A stretch of DNA of 64,000 nucleotides from Pseudomonas grandcourensis (GTDB taxonomy: Bacteria > Pseudomonadota > Gammaproteobacteria > Pseudomonadales > Pseudomonadaceae), in contig NZ_CP150919.1 in assembly GCF_039909015.1 (NCBI RefSeq), forward strand, positions 3,138,501 to 3,202,500. The letters run 5' to 3'. Below the pieces are notes generated by a model. It had not been told where the DNA came from. It saw nothing but the letters and a program-made list of their open reading frames with translations, and made no database searches. Each line of letters opens with the position of its first letter. Position 1 is the first letter of the stretch. Shown in pieces: positions 35,736-43,951 of this stretch. The position numbers were made by a program, and so were the translations under genes.

Positions 35736-37427
35736 ATGCTTGAGTTCATTCTCCACGCCCTGCGCACTGACCCGGAAATCGCGGTGTTCCTGGCCATCGC
35801 CCTGGGCGTCTTCGTCGGCCGCATCCACATCGGCAGTTTCCACCTCGGTTCCGTGGCCGGTGCGCTGTTGATGGGGCTGCTGATCGGCCAGATCGGGCTG
35901 GAAGTGCCGACCGGATTGAAGACGGTGTTTTTCGTGATGTTCATCTACGCGGTCGGCTTCAAGAGCGGGCCTGAGTTTTTCGGCAGCCTCAATCGCGGCA
36001 CGCTGAAACTGGTGGTGTTGAGCGTGGTGCTGTGCGGGACCGCGCTGGCGGCGATCCTGCTGATGAATGCGGTGTTAGATTTCGACGCCGGTTTCACCGC
36101 CGGGCTCGGGGCCGGCGCACTGACCGATACGGCGATCATGGGCACCGCCACCAGCGCCATCAATCAACTGTCGATCGACACCGCGGCCAGGGCCCAACTC
36201 AACAGCCACATGGCGATTGCCTACGCGATCACGTACCTGTTCGGCACCATCGGCCTGATCGTCTTCGTCGGCAGCATTGCCCCGAAGCTGCTGGGCGTGG
36301 ACCTCAAGGCATCGGCACGGGAGCTGGAACTGGAGCTGGGCATCGCCAAGGAAGAAGACGCGATCACCGTGCCGTACACCCGCATCGTCGTGCGCGCCCA
36401 TCAGGTGGCTGACAACGGTTCGGCGAATGGGCAGCGTATTGCCGATGTGGAGAAACAGCACGAGTCGCTGACCGTCGAGCGCGTGGTGCGTGCCGGAAAA
36501 GTCTTCGAGCGAGACGAAGCTTTCACGCTGATGGCTGGGGATATCGTCGGGGTCTACGCCTTGCGCGAAGCCGTGGGCACGCTCACCCAGTGGATCGGGC
36601 CGGAAATCGATCATGCCGAATCCCTGTCTTTCCCCACCCGCGAAGTGGACATCGTCGTGACCTCGCCTGAGTTCGCAGGCAAGACGATCCATCAGGCGAA
36701 AAGCCGGCTGGAAAGCGCCAGGCGCCAGGGCTGCTTCATCAATACCATCACCCGCCAGGGCTACGAGTTACCCTTGCTGCCCAACACCGTGCTGCGTCGA
36801 GGCGACGTGATCACCCTGACCGGCCGTACCGCCAGTGTCGAAGCGGTGGCCAAGCGGCTAGGGCGGATTCGCGAGAACAACTACAAGAGCGACATCGCCA
36901 TGCACACCCTTGGCATGGTGCTGGGCTCGTTGCTGGGGCTGTTGTCGACCCATATCGGGATGATCCCCGTGGAGCTGGGCATCGGTGGCGGGGTGTTGGT
37001 CGCCGCGCTGGTGATTGGCTGGTACAACTCGCGCCACCCGGAAATCGGCGCATTGCCACCGGCTGCGCAATGGGCGTTTTCCGAGTTCGGCCTGACCGCG
37101 TTCGGTGCGGTGGTCGGCCTGCTGGCCGGCCCCGCGGCTTTTGCCGCGATGAAGGAACAAGGCCTGGCGTTGCTGCTGTCCGGCGCCGTGGTCACTATCG
37201 TGCCACCGCTGGTGGCGCTGTACTTCGGCCGCTATGTGCTGCGCCTGCACCCGATGATCCTGTTCGGCGCCCTGGCCGGTGCGCAGACCGAAGCGGCGTC
37301 GATGAACAAGATCATCGAGCAGTCTGGCAGCAATACCCCGGTGATTGGTTTTACCGTGTGTTATGCGATTTCCAATGTGTTGCTGGCGGTGTGTGGGCCG
37401 ATCATTGTGTTTGTGGTGGCGGGGTAG
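35736..37427 (+). CDS. Aspartate-alanine exchanger family transporter (AspT/YidE type)
   Basis: 563 residues. Two membrane halves of about five helices each flank a soluble middle with two TrkA-C-like (RCK_C) domains (roughly 205-290 and 295-375). The conserved GAGALTDTAIMGTATSAINQL and FGALAGAQTEAASMNKI segments are the two matching re-entrant motifs of the family. The family includes the Asp:Ala antiporter of Tetragenococcus, but the substrate is unknown for most members. AAGGGAG precedes the ATG. Confidence 0.88.
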   Translation: MLEFILHALRTDPEIAVFLAIALGVFVGRIHIGSFHLGSVAGALLMGLLIGQIGLEVPTGLKTVFFVMFIYAVGFKSGPEFFGSLNRGTLKLVVLSVVLCGTALAAILLMNAVLDFDAGFTAGLGAGALTDTAIMGTATSAINQLSIDTAARAQLNSHMAIAYAITYLFGTIGLIVFVGSIAPKLLGVDLKASARELELELGIAKEEDAITVPYTRIVVRAHQVADNGSANGQRIADVEKQHESLTVERVVRAGKVFERDEAFTLMAGDIVGVYALREAVGTLTQWIGPEIDHAESLSFPTREVDIVVTSPEFAGKTIHQAKSRLESARRQGCFINTITRQGYELPLLPNTVLRRGDVITLTGRTASVEAVAKRLGRIRENNYKSDIAMHTLGMVLGSLLGLLSTHIGMIPVELGIGGGVLVAALVIGWYNSRHPEIGALPPAAQWAFSEFGLTAFGAVVGLLAGPAAFAAMKEQGLALLLSGAVVTIVPPLVALYFGRYVLRLHPMILFGALAGAQTEAASMNKIIEQSGSNTPVIGFTVCYAISNVLLAVCGPIIVFVVAG

Positions 37428-37496
37428 CTGAGCTCATGCAATGCCTGATGACCATTTATCGCGATTGACCATCCTGGGTTATTGGATGTGATTTAA

Positions 37497-37526
37497 TTCG
37501 ATTCACATTGAAGCAATCCGAATCAC
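37497..37526 (+). promoter_or_regulatory. Possible operator of the toxin-antitoxin pair
   Basis: Two direct repeats, TTCGATTCAC (37497-37506) and TCCGAATCAC (37517-37526), 8 of 10 identical and 20 bases apart, lie 45-75 bases before the antitoxin start in an AT-rich patch. Ribbon-helix-helix antitoxins commonly bind tandem repeats at such a position. Evidence is positional only. Confidence 0.35.
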
Positions 37527-37570
37527 GTTAACAGGTGTCTGCTGCATTTTGCGGCGCTGGAGCAAAATTC

Positions 37571-37843
37571 ATGGCTACTACTGTCAAAACCCGATCAGTG
37601 ACGGCGCACGTCCCAGTAGACCTGGCCGAGCGGGTTGATGAACTGGCTGATCGACTGGATCGATCTCGAAACTGGATCGTCAAGCAGGCACTGTCAGCGT
37701 GGCTGGATCAAGAGGAGGAGCGCAGTCGCCTGACCCGTGAGGCCTTGGCGGATGTGGATGCCGGCCGCGTTATCGATCATCAGGCTGTCCAGGCATGGGC
37801 CGAAAGCCTCAGCACGGAATCCCCATTACCGGTGCCGCGCTGA
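37571..37843 (+). CDS. Ribbon-helix-helix (CopG/ParD-like) antitoxin
   Basis: 90 residues. The N-terminal strand VKTRSVTAHVPVDLAERVDELADRL and the following helix (SRNWIVKQAL) are the ribbon-helix-helix DNA-binding fold. The acidic C-terminal tail would wrap the toxin. GGAG precedes the ATG at 37571 by eight bases; an earlier frame start at 37535 has none. The stop overlaps the toxin start by one base (TGATG). It probably represses its own operon. Confidence 0.9.
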   Translation: MATTVKTRSVTAHVPVDLAERVDELADRLDRSRNWIVKQALSAWLDQEEERSRLTREALADVDAGRVIDHQAVQAWAESLSTESPLPVPR

Positions 37844-38118
37844 TGGAGTTGAAGTGGACCAGCAAGGCGCTTTCTGATGTAGCTCGCTTGTACGAATTTC
37901 TAGCCACCGTCAATCATTCCGCCGCTGTCCACACGGTTCAACAGCTTACGGCTGCTCCCGGCACCTTGCTGACCAACCCGCGCATTGGCGAGCGACTGGA
38001 GGAATTCGACCCACGGGATGTGCGTCGAATTTTGATCGGCCACTACGAACTCCGATATGAAATTCAACATTCAACCCTCTATCTGCTGCGCCTGTGGCAC
38101 ACACGCGAACATCGATAG
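37843..38118 (+). CDS. RelE/ParE-family toxin
   Basis: 91 residues. The sequence shows the ParE/RelE pattern: KWTSKALSDVARLYEFL helix, then GERLEEFDPRDVRRILIGHYELRYEI and YLLRLWHTREHR. Family members either poison DNA gyrase (ParE) or cleave mRNA on the ribosome (RelE); the C-terminal HTREHR fits the ParE-like branch. It is translationally coupled to the antitoxin. A stability module of this kind on a chromosome often marks an accessory junction; the large export cluster begins just after it. Confidence 0.9.
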   Translation: MELKWTSKALSDVARLYEFLATVNHSAAVHTVQQLTAAPGTLLTNPRIGERLEEFDPRDVRRILIGHYELRYEIQHSTLYLLRLWHTREHR

Positions 38119-38150
38119 CGCCTGCCGGTAAGGGCACTTGGATCCTGCCT

Positions 38151-40247
38151 TCAGAAACCACTTTCCCTCATCAACACCGCCATCAAATGCGTAGCACCAT
38201 CAGCCAGCAAGCTGCGCCGTTCCCCTTCGATCTTCAGATGCCCCCGGGTTTCCCGCAGGCTCGGCAAGGGTTCGTCGAGTTGAATCAGCACCTGGAACAA
38301 CGCCGCGCTGGGGATCAGCGCGTGTTCCGCCGAGGTGGTCGGCACCGGGCCGCCGAAGCGTGAGGACAGCATGCGGTGCGACAGTTGGCTGGCGCGGGTG
38401 CTGCCGATCACCAGGACGCGGCCGGTGAGCGGGGTGGTCTGGCCGTCCGGGTAAAAGCGCACGCGGTCGCCGGTGACCATGCGATGCACCTGGTCCTGTG
38501 CGACATAGGCGTCCACCTGCCAGCTGCGCGGGTCGATCAACATGCCCAGGGATTCCTGGCGACCTACCCACTGGCCGGCTTTCCAGTCCGGATTGACGTC
38601 CAGCCAGAGCCCGGCGAAGGGTGTTTGCAGGTTGAGCCGGGCGATCTCCGAGCGTGCGGCCCGTGCCTCTTCGAATTGTACGTTCAGGCGTTGCCGGGTG
38701 ACGGCGTCTTCCTGCAGTCCGCCGGGGTCGGCCAACAAGCCTGACAGGCGCGCTTCATAACTGCGGGCATTGGCTTCGCTGCTTTGCAGGCGCGAGGCAA
38801 TGTCCGGCTCGTCGAGCACGATCAGGGTTGCGCCGGCATTGACGGGGCCTTCGGCATGAATCGATTGCAGGCGCGCCGGGTAGGGCGCATAGACGCGCAA
38901 CTGGTGTTCGGCACGGGCCACGCCAACCGCGTCGATCTGGCTATGCCAGGGGATCGCCAGCCCGGCGACAATCAGCGCCAGCACGCCGTAGAACGCAAGC
39001 TTGCGCCGGCTTGGGATGCCGGCGCGGTGTTGCCACCAATGATTCAATTCGCGCACCACCGGCATGGCGATGAACCAGGACAATTCGACCATGAACAGGA
39101 TGATCCCCAGCAGTTTGAAGAAGAACAGGTAGACCGCTAGGGCAATCCCCAGGAACAGCACCAGCCGGTACAGCCAGGTGATGATCGCGAACGTCACCAG
39201 CAGCCGGCGTTGCCCGGTCGGGAACGCTTCCGGCCAGTCTTCCTGCAAGCCCAGTAGATTACGGCGCAGGGTGACCCGCGCCAGGGCTGAGGCGCGTTCG
39301 TGCAGGTTGGGAAAGTCCAGCAGGTCGGAGAGGATGAAGTAGCCGTCGAAACGCATGAACGGGCTGGCGTTGAGCGCCAGTGACAGCAGCCAGCTGGTGG
39401 TCGCCAGGTACAGCAGTGCATTGCGCAGCGGGCCCGGATCACACAGGGCCCAGCCCAGGGTCGACAATCCGGCCAGGGACAACTCGGTGACGATACCGGC
39501 CGAGGCGATCGCCAGGCGCTGGCGCGAGCGACTGAGTTTCCAGCTCTCGCCCGTATCGGTGTAGAGCATCGGCCACAACACCACGAAGGCGATGCCCATG
39601 TGCCCGACCCGCAAGCCCAGGCGCGTCGCCACCAGTGCGTGCCCCAGTTCATGCAGGGTCTTGGCGACGATCAACGCCAGGGCGAAGCTGAACAGGCCTT
39701 CGGTGGAAAACGACTCGACCACAGCGTGGGTAAAGACATCCCATTGCTGCAGGACCAGAATCACCCCCCACAGGCTCAGGGTAAACACCAGCAGGCCCGT
39801 GAGCGGGTGAAACAGCCAGCCCAGCGCACGAGCCAGGTGCTGCAACGGTTGTTGCGGACGCAGCAACGGTATGCGGAAGAACAGGTAATGGTGCAACCAC
39901 CAGCGCCAGCTCAGCCAACTGCCTGCCTCGTCCTTTTCCTTTAGCCGTTCGAGGGCTGCGGGGCCTGCACGCAGCAGTTGGTGCTGTTCGAGGAACTGGC
40001 GGAAGTCGAGGATCTGTTCGACATCCGGTTTGAGCGCGGTGCCTTCGCAGATCTGTTCGCTGATCTGCCGGGGCGACTGCCCCCAGCGCAGCAGGCATTC
40101 GAATTCCAGCCAGCCGATGCGGTAAAAACGGTTGATCACCGTGTCCTGGATCACCCAGGCCGGTTCGCCGTTGCTGCCGTTGGCGGCTTCGCTCAGGCGC
40201 AGGTCTTCGCGCAAGGGCGGCAGGGGCAAGTCAGCGGGATCGAGCAT
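38151..40247 (-). CDS. PqqD-like / M50 zinc protease / HlyD fusion protein
   Basis: 698 residues in three parts. Residues about 20-95 look like a PqqD-type winged helix (VINRFYRIGWLEFECLLRWG). About 130-430 is a multi-helix M50 (site-2-protease-like) membrane domain with H199-E-L-G-H203 and a later NASPFMRFDGYF segment that supplies the usual third zinc ligand aspartate. About 440-690 is a periplasmic HlyD-like adaptor domain (LRVYAPYPARLQSIHAEGPV). Its start overlaps the stop of the GAF-HlyD gene by one base. Such 'peptide zinc metalloprotease' proteins are poorly understood. The cluster suggests a role in processing or export of the giant protein. Confidence 0.85.
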   Translation of the reverse strand: MLDPADLPLPPLREDLRLSEAANGSNGEPAWVIQDTVINRFYRIGWLEFECLLRWGQSPRQISEQICEGTALKPDVEQILDFRQFLEQHQLLRAGPAALERLKEKDEAGSWLSWRWWLHHYLFFRIPLLRPQQPLQHLARALGWLFHPLTGLLVFTLSLWGVILVLQQWDVFTHAVVESFSTEGLFSFALALIVAKTLHELGHALVATRLGLRVGHMGIAFVVLWPMLYTDTGESWKLSRSRQRLAIASAGIVTELSLAGLSTLGWALCDPGPLRNALLYLATTSWLLSLALNASPFMRFDGYFILSDLLDFPNLHERASALARVTLRRNLLGLQEDWPEAFPTGQRRLLVTFAIITWLYRLVLFLGIALAVYLFFFKLLGIILFMVELSWFIAMPVVRELNHWWQHRAGIPSRRKLAFYGVLALIVAGLAIPWHSQIDAVGVARAEHQLRVYAPYPARLQSIHAEGPVNAGATLIVLDEPDIASRLQSSEANARSYEARLSGLLADPGGLQEDAVTRQRLNVQFEEARAARSEIARLNLQTPFAGLWLDVNPDWKAGQWVGRQESLGMLIDPRSWQVDAYVAQDQVHRMVTGDRVRFYPDGQTTPLTGRVLVIGSTRASQLSHRMLSSRFGGPVPTTSAEHALIPSAALFQVLIQLDEPLPSLRETRGHLKIEGERRSLLADGATHLMAVLMRESGF

Positions 40248-41593
40248 TACCAGCCACTCCACGCCCGCAGCGTCGCCAGCGGCCGGCGCAGCAAGTAGTA
40301 ACCGAGCATCACCCGGCCGCCATAGAGTTTGGCGGTGCCGTGCAGACCCAGGCGCGCATGCTCCGGCGCGCCTTCGATGCTTGCCAGCAGACGATAGGCG
40401 ACCACGCCTTCATCGCTGGGGCGGGCCTGGTAACTGGTTTCGAGGATCTGGCCCTTGAGCGGGGTCAACGGGTACGCCGTGAGAAACAGCGTGACTTGCG
40501 CCCCGGGCTCCAGGGCGATGGCATCGGCCACCGCCAGCTGGATCAGCATGGCCGGTTGGCTCGGGTCGGCCACTTGCATGATCCGTTCGCCGGTGACCAC
40601 CGGTTTGCCCAGCCAGTCGTTGGGGTCACTGAACACCGCCACGCCGCCGCGGGGTGAAAGGACCTTGGTGCGCTTGAGTTGGGCTTGCACCGCCGCCAGT
40701 TCGGCCCGGCGTTGCTGGGCTCGGCCCTGAAGCAGGGTCAGCTCGCTTTTGCTTTGCGGGTTATCGAACGCCCGCTGGCTGGCCGCCTGCAACTCGGCAT
40801 CGGCCACCGCGACTTCCTTGCCCAACACCTCGGCGCGGCTGCGCAAGGTGGTTTCGTCCAGGGAGAACAATGGTGTTCCGGTTTCCACCGGTTGGTTGGG
40901 GCGCACCTGGATCTGCTCGATCACGCCGTCGATGGGTGAACTGATGATTTGCGCCTGGCGCGACACGATCTCCGTCGGGGCCAGTGCGGTTTGCCTTACC
41001 GGCAGCAACAACAAGGCGCCGAGCACGATCAGGCCCAACAGCAGTTGTTTGCGGTTGGGGCGCCAGCGGCCGAGGCGCCGATGCCGGGTCAGCGCGGCCC
41101 AGCAGTAGCCCCAGGTATTGACCAGGCCTTTGAGGTGTTGCCACAACACGGTCGGCGGCTCCTGCTCCAGCAGCAACATCAACAGACCCAGGCGTTGCCC
41201 TTCACGGTCTTGGAGCGGAATGCACCAGAGGCCCGACGGCCACCATTCGCTCCAGCCTTCGACGACGTCCGGCGGCGGGGTGGTGGTGTCCGGTGTCAGC
41301 CACACAGGTTCGCCATCGGCAACCTGAGTGGCGATCCAGCGACTGGCCCGGCGCAACCAGACCAGGTACGGCGAATCTTCGCTGGGGCGTGACAGTCCGG
41401 AAACGTTCAGCAGTTCCAGCGACGATTCCCGTTGGGCAAAGACCAGGGCCTGATGAAACGGCAGCAGCGGGTACAGATCGTTGGCCATGCTGAACGCCAG
41501 GGCGTTCAGCGAGTCGGCGGCGATTGCCTTGTCCCGCAGGGCATCGAGTTCCAGCAGCAGATGAGGGTGGGGCAGCGGCTCGTTCATTGTCAT
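40247..41593 (-). CDS. GAF domain - transmembrane - HlyD adaptor protein
   Basis: 448 residues. The N-terminal 165 residues resemble a cytoplasmic GAF domain (LALAFSMANDLYPLLP-type start and LWCIPLQDREGQRLGLLMLL). One transmembrane helix follows (LLLGLIVLGALLLLPV, about 190-207), then a periplasmic biotinyl-lipoyl/HlyD part (ISSPIDGVIEQIQVRPNQPV, coiled-coil hairpin, then VLSPRGGVAVF). The ATG at 41593 overlaps the stop of the upstream gene as ATGA. A sensor-like GAF domain on a membrane fusion protein is unusual and hints at regulated export. The longer frame to 41968 is antisense-like shadow of the neighbour. Confidence 0.83.
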   Translation of the reverse strand: MTMNEPLPHPHLLLELDALRDKAIAADSLNALAFSMANDLYPLLPFHQALVFAQRESSLELLNVSGLSRPSEDSPYLVWLRRASRWIATQVADGEPVWLTPDTTTPPPDVVEGWSEWWPSGLWCIPLQDREGQRLGLLMLLLEQEPPTVLWQHLKGLVNTWGYCWAALTRHRRLGRWRPNRKQLLLGLIVLGALLLLPVRQTALAPTEIVSRQAQIISSPIDGVIEQIQVRPNQPVETGTPLFSLDETTLRSRAEVLGKEVAVADAELQAASQRAFDNPQSKSELTLLQGRAQQRRAELAAVQAQLKRTKVLSPRGGVAVFSDPNDWLGKPVVTGERIMQVADPSQPAMLIQLAVADAIALEPGAQVTLFLTAYPLTPLKGQILETSYQARPSDEGVVAYRLLASIEGAPEHARLGLHGTAKLYGGRVMLGYYLLRRPLATLRAWSGW

Positions 41594-42393
41594 GGTTGGG
41601 CACTGTTTTGTGCATCGTTTTGCAGCGCAGTGTCCTGATTGAAATGCGCCGTGCCGCTCATGCCCGCCATCAGGTCGGGGTATTTCTGGTCGAGCCGGGC
41701 TTCGAGCTCGACGGTCTGGGCCACTGCATCGACCCGCGAGTTGATGGCGCTGACGTGGGCTGGGTAAGTCTTGCCGGTTTCGTGAATGCTCACCTGCAGC
41801 GCCAGGCCGGGCTTGAGGGTCTTGAGCAGCTTGGAAGGTACGTTGAGCCGGACTTTCAAGGCGCCGTCGCTGACCAGGTCGAACAGCGGTGTACCGGCCG
41901 TGACGGTCTGGAACGGCTTGACGTAGACCTTGGCGATACGCCCGGAAAACGGCGCCAGCACCTGGCAATAGCCGCTCTGGGCCACGCCCATGGCCCGCGC
42001 GCCGTCGGCTTTCTGCACTTCGGTGTTGGCCATGGAGACTTCGATGTCGCCCACGGCGTTGAGTTGGCGCAGCTGTTTTTTCGCCTCCAGGTTCTGCTTG
42101 GCCATGGCCAGTTCGGCGGCCGCCACTTTACTGCGGGCCTCGGCTTCGTTGCAGTTGAAACGGGCGAGCACTTCGGCTTTGGCGACATGCTCGCCGAAAC
42201 CGGTTTTCATCTCGCCCAGGGTGCCGCTCATCTGGCTCGACAGGGTGGTTTCCAGTTCAGCAGCCAGCAACACGCGAATGGCGCTGGCGCTATCGAGGGT
42301 GGGCGCCAACGGTGTGTCATCGGCGTTGACGGGCAGGATCAGGCAGGCCAACAGCAGGGCCCCTATGCGGGACTCAAGGGCGGGTTTGTACAT
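41590..42393 (-). CDS. HlyD/RND-type periplasmic adaptor protein
   Basis: 267 residues with a signal peptide (about 1-24, ending VNADD). The lipoyl-domain half motifs (MSGTLGEMKTGFGEHV and VLAPFSGRIAKVYVKPFQTV) flank a short helical hairpin, and a beta-barrel part follows. It is short for the family. It overlaps the end of the TolC-like gene by 20 bases. It should bridge an inner-membrane component to the TolC-like channel. Three adaptor-type proteins in one cluster with no ABC or RND pump is odd. Confidence 0.82.
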   Translation of the reverse strand: MYKPALESRIGALLLACLILPVNADDTPLAPTLDSASAIRVLLAAELETTLSSQMSGTLGEMKTGFGEHVAKAEVLARFNCNEAEARSKVAAAELAMAKQNLEAKKQLRQLNAVGDIEVSMANTEVQKADGARAMGVAQSGYCQVLAPFSGRIAKVYVKPFQTVTAGTPLFDLVSDGALKVRLNVPSKLLKTLKPGLALQVSIHETGKTYPAHVSAINSRVDAVAQTVELEARLDQKYPDLMAGMSGTAHFNQDTALQNDAQNSAQP

Positions 42394-43909
42394 TCGGCGT
42401 TCCTTGCTGGGTGATGAGCAGACGTTGCTGTTCCTGTTCGTTCAAGGTGCGCTGGATTTCCCGGGCCAGAGTCTTGACGTCGTGTTTGGAGATTTCCTCC
42501 GGCAGGACGTCCAGCCCCACGGAGTTGTACAAGCGACCCCACGCCGCTTGGGCACTGGAGAACGCCGCTTCACGCTGGTAGCGCGACAGCAGGTAGCGAC
42601 CTTCGGAGCGGATCACCTCAAGCTCGGAACCCAGGGCGCCGGTTTTCGCCGCCTGGGCGTAGTCGAGCAGGCTGCGGTCGACCCGCAGGCTGTCTTCGGT
42701 GAACTCCACTTCCTGGCGCGCCAGTTGATAGCGCAGGGTGCCGACCCGTACCTGAGTCAGGATCGCCATGGACAGCGCCACCCGGCGCGTGTCGTCGGTT
42801 TCGCTCTGGGATTTTTGCGCGGCATTGAGCGACGGCAATTGCAGCAGGCGCAGCAGGTTCATCGAGACTTGCAACCCGGTGGCGTTCCAGTCGCTGTTGT
42901 AGAGGTACTTGTTGGTATCGTACCGGTAGCCGAAATCCGCGGTGACGTTAGGCCACAACTGCGCTTTGGCAATGTCCAGGTCTTTCTGGTTGACCCGCTT
43001 GCGATACCACTCTTCCATGATTTCCGGGCGGTGTTCCAGCGACAGTTGCTCCAGCTGCGCCATGCTCTGACGCACTTCCGGCAACGGCGGATCGGGCATG
43101 TCGGCCAGAATCATTTTCGAGCCCGGCGGCAATGACATCAGCGCGGCGAGTTCGGCCTGGGCGAACTCCAGATCCTGGCGGCGCACGGTCAGCAGGTAGA
43201 TGGAGTCGAGCAGGGCGCGTTGGTAGGCGAGGATTTCCTGGCGCGGCAACAGGCCACGTGTTTCGGCTTCCCGCGCGGAGGTCAGCGCGGTGTGGGTGCG
43301 CATCAGCAGCTTGTCCACTTCGGGCATCAACCGTTGCGCGCCAAGGGCGCGCCAGTAGGCGTTGCGCACATCCTGCAAGACGTTCTGCGCGACTTTGCGC
43401 CGACGCTCCTCGGCCATTAGGATCTGATCGGACTTTTGCTGGGTGCGGTAATAGGCCACGCCGAAATCCAGCAGGCTCCAGCTCAGGCCCAGGCCATAGA
43501 GTTCGCGATAGCGCTCTTCGGAGGTCGACGGACGCAAGCTGACCTGGCGGTCTTCAATACCGATTGAGGTACCGCCGGAATCGTTGTTTCGCCCGGCATA
43601 ACCGGCCGAGGCCACCAGCTTCGGCAACATCTCATGGCTGGATACATCGCGCAGGTCCGACGCCAGGGCGCTTTCCATGAGTTTGAGGCGGTAGTCGAGG
43701 TTGTATTTCAACGCCCGGGCGGCCGCGTCATAAAAGGTGATGGGCGCGCTGACCGGTTCCTGGCCGGAATACATGCGCGCCTGATCGGCGAGGATGCGTT
43801 GACGGTTCTCTTCGTCGGTGGAGGGCTTGGGCTCCAGTGACGAACAGGCACTGAGCAGCAGTGCAGAAGCGAGGGCGGAACTGATGAACCTCGTCGCATG
43901 TTTCGGCAT
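42374..43909 (-). CDS. TolC-family outer-membrane channel lipoprotein
   Basis: 511 residues. The signal peptide ends in a lipobox (LLLSAC), and the body consists of long helices repeated twice with the TolC/OEP pattern (YNLDYRLKLMESALASDLRD ... DVRNAYWRALGAQRL). It forms the outer-membrane exit duct of export systems. AAGGA lies six bases before the ATG at 43909. It is the first accessory gene after the giant protein gene, 42 bases downstream of it. Confidence 0.88.
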   Translation of the reverse strand: MPKHATRFISSALASALLLSACSSLEPKPSTDEENRQRILADQARMYSGQEPVSAPITFYDAAARALKYNLDYRLKLMESALASDLRDVSSHEMLPKLVASAGYAGRNNDSGGTSIGIEDRQVSLRPSTSEERYRELYGLGLSWSLLDFGVAYYRTQQKSDQILMAEERRRKVAQNVLQDVRNAYWRALGAQRLMPEVDKLLMRTHTALTSAREAETRGLLPRQEILAYQRALLDSIYLLTVRRQDLEFAQAELAALMSLPPGSKMILADMPDPPLPEVRQSMAQLEQLSLEHRPEIMEEWYRKRVNQKDLDIAKAQLWPNVTADFGYRYDTNKYLYNSDWNATGLQVSMNLLRLLQLPSLNAAQKSQSETDDTRRVALSMAILTQVRVGTLRYQLARQEVEFTEDSLRVDRSLLDYAQAAKTGALGSELEVIRSEGRYLLSRYQREAAFSSAQAAWGRLYNSVGLDVLPEEISKHDVKTLAREIQRTLNEQEQQRLLITQQGTPNVQTRP

Positions 43910-43951
43910 GTTCAATCCTTTATGCTCTTTGAATTATTCCGTTCGGTCACT

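Noticed and set aside
41594..41968. A longer N-terminus for the GAF-HlyD protein
   Set aside because: The extra 125 codons are an out-of-frame reading of the upstream adaptor gene, and the ATGA overlap at 41593 gives a natural start.
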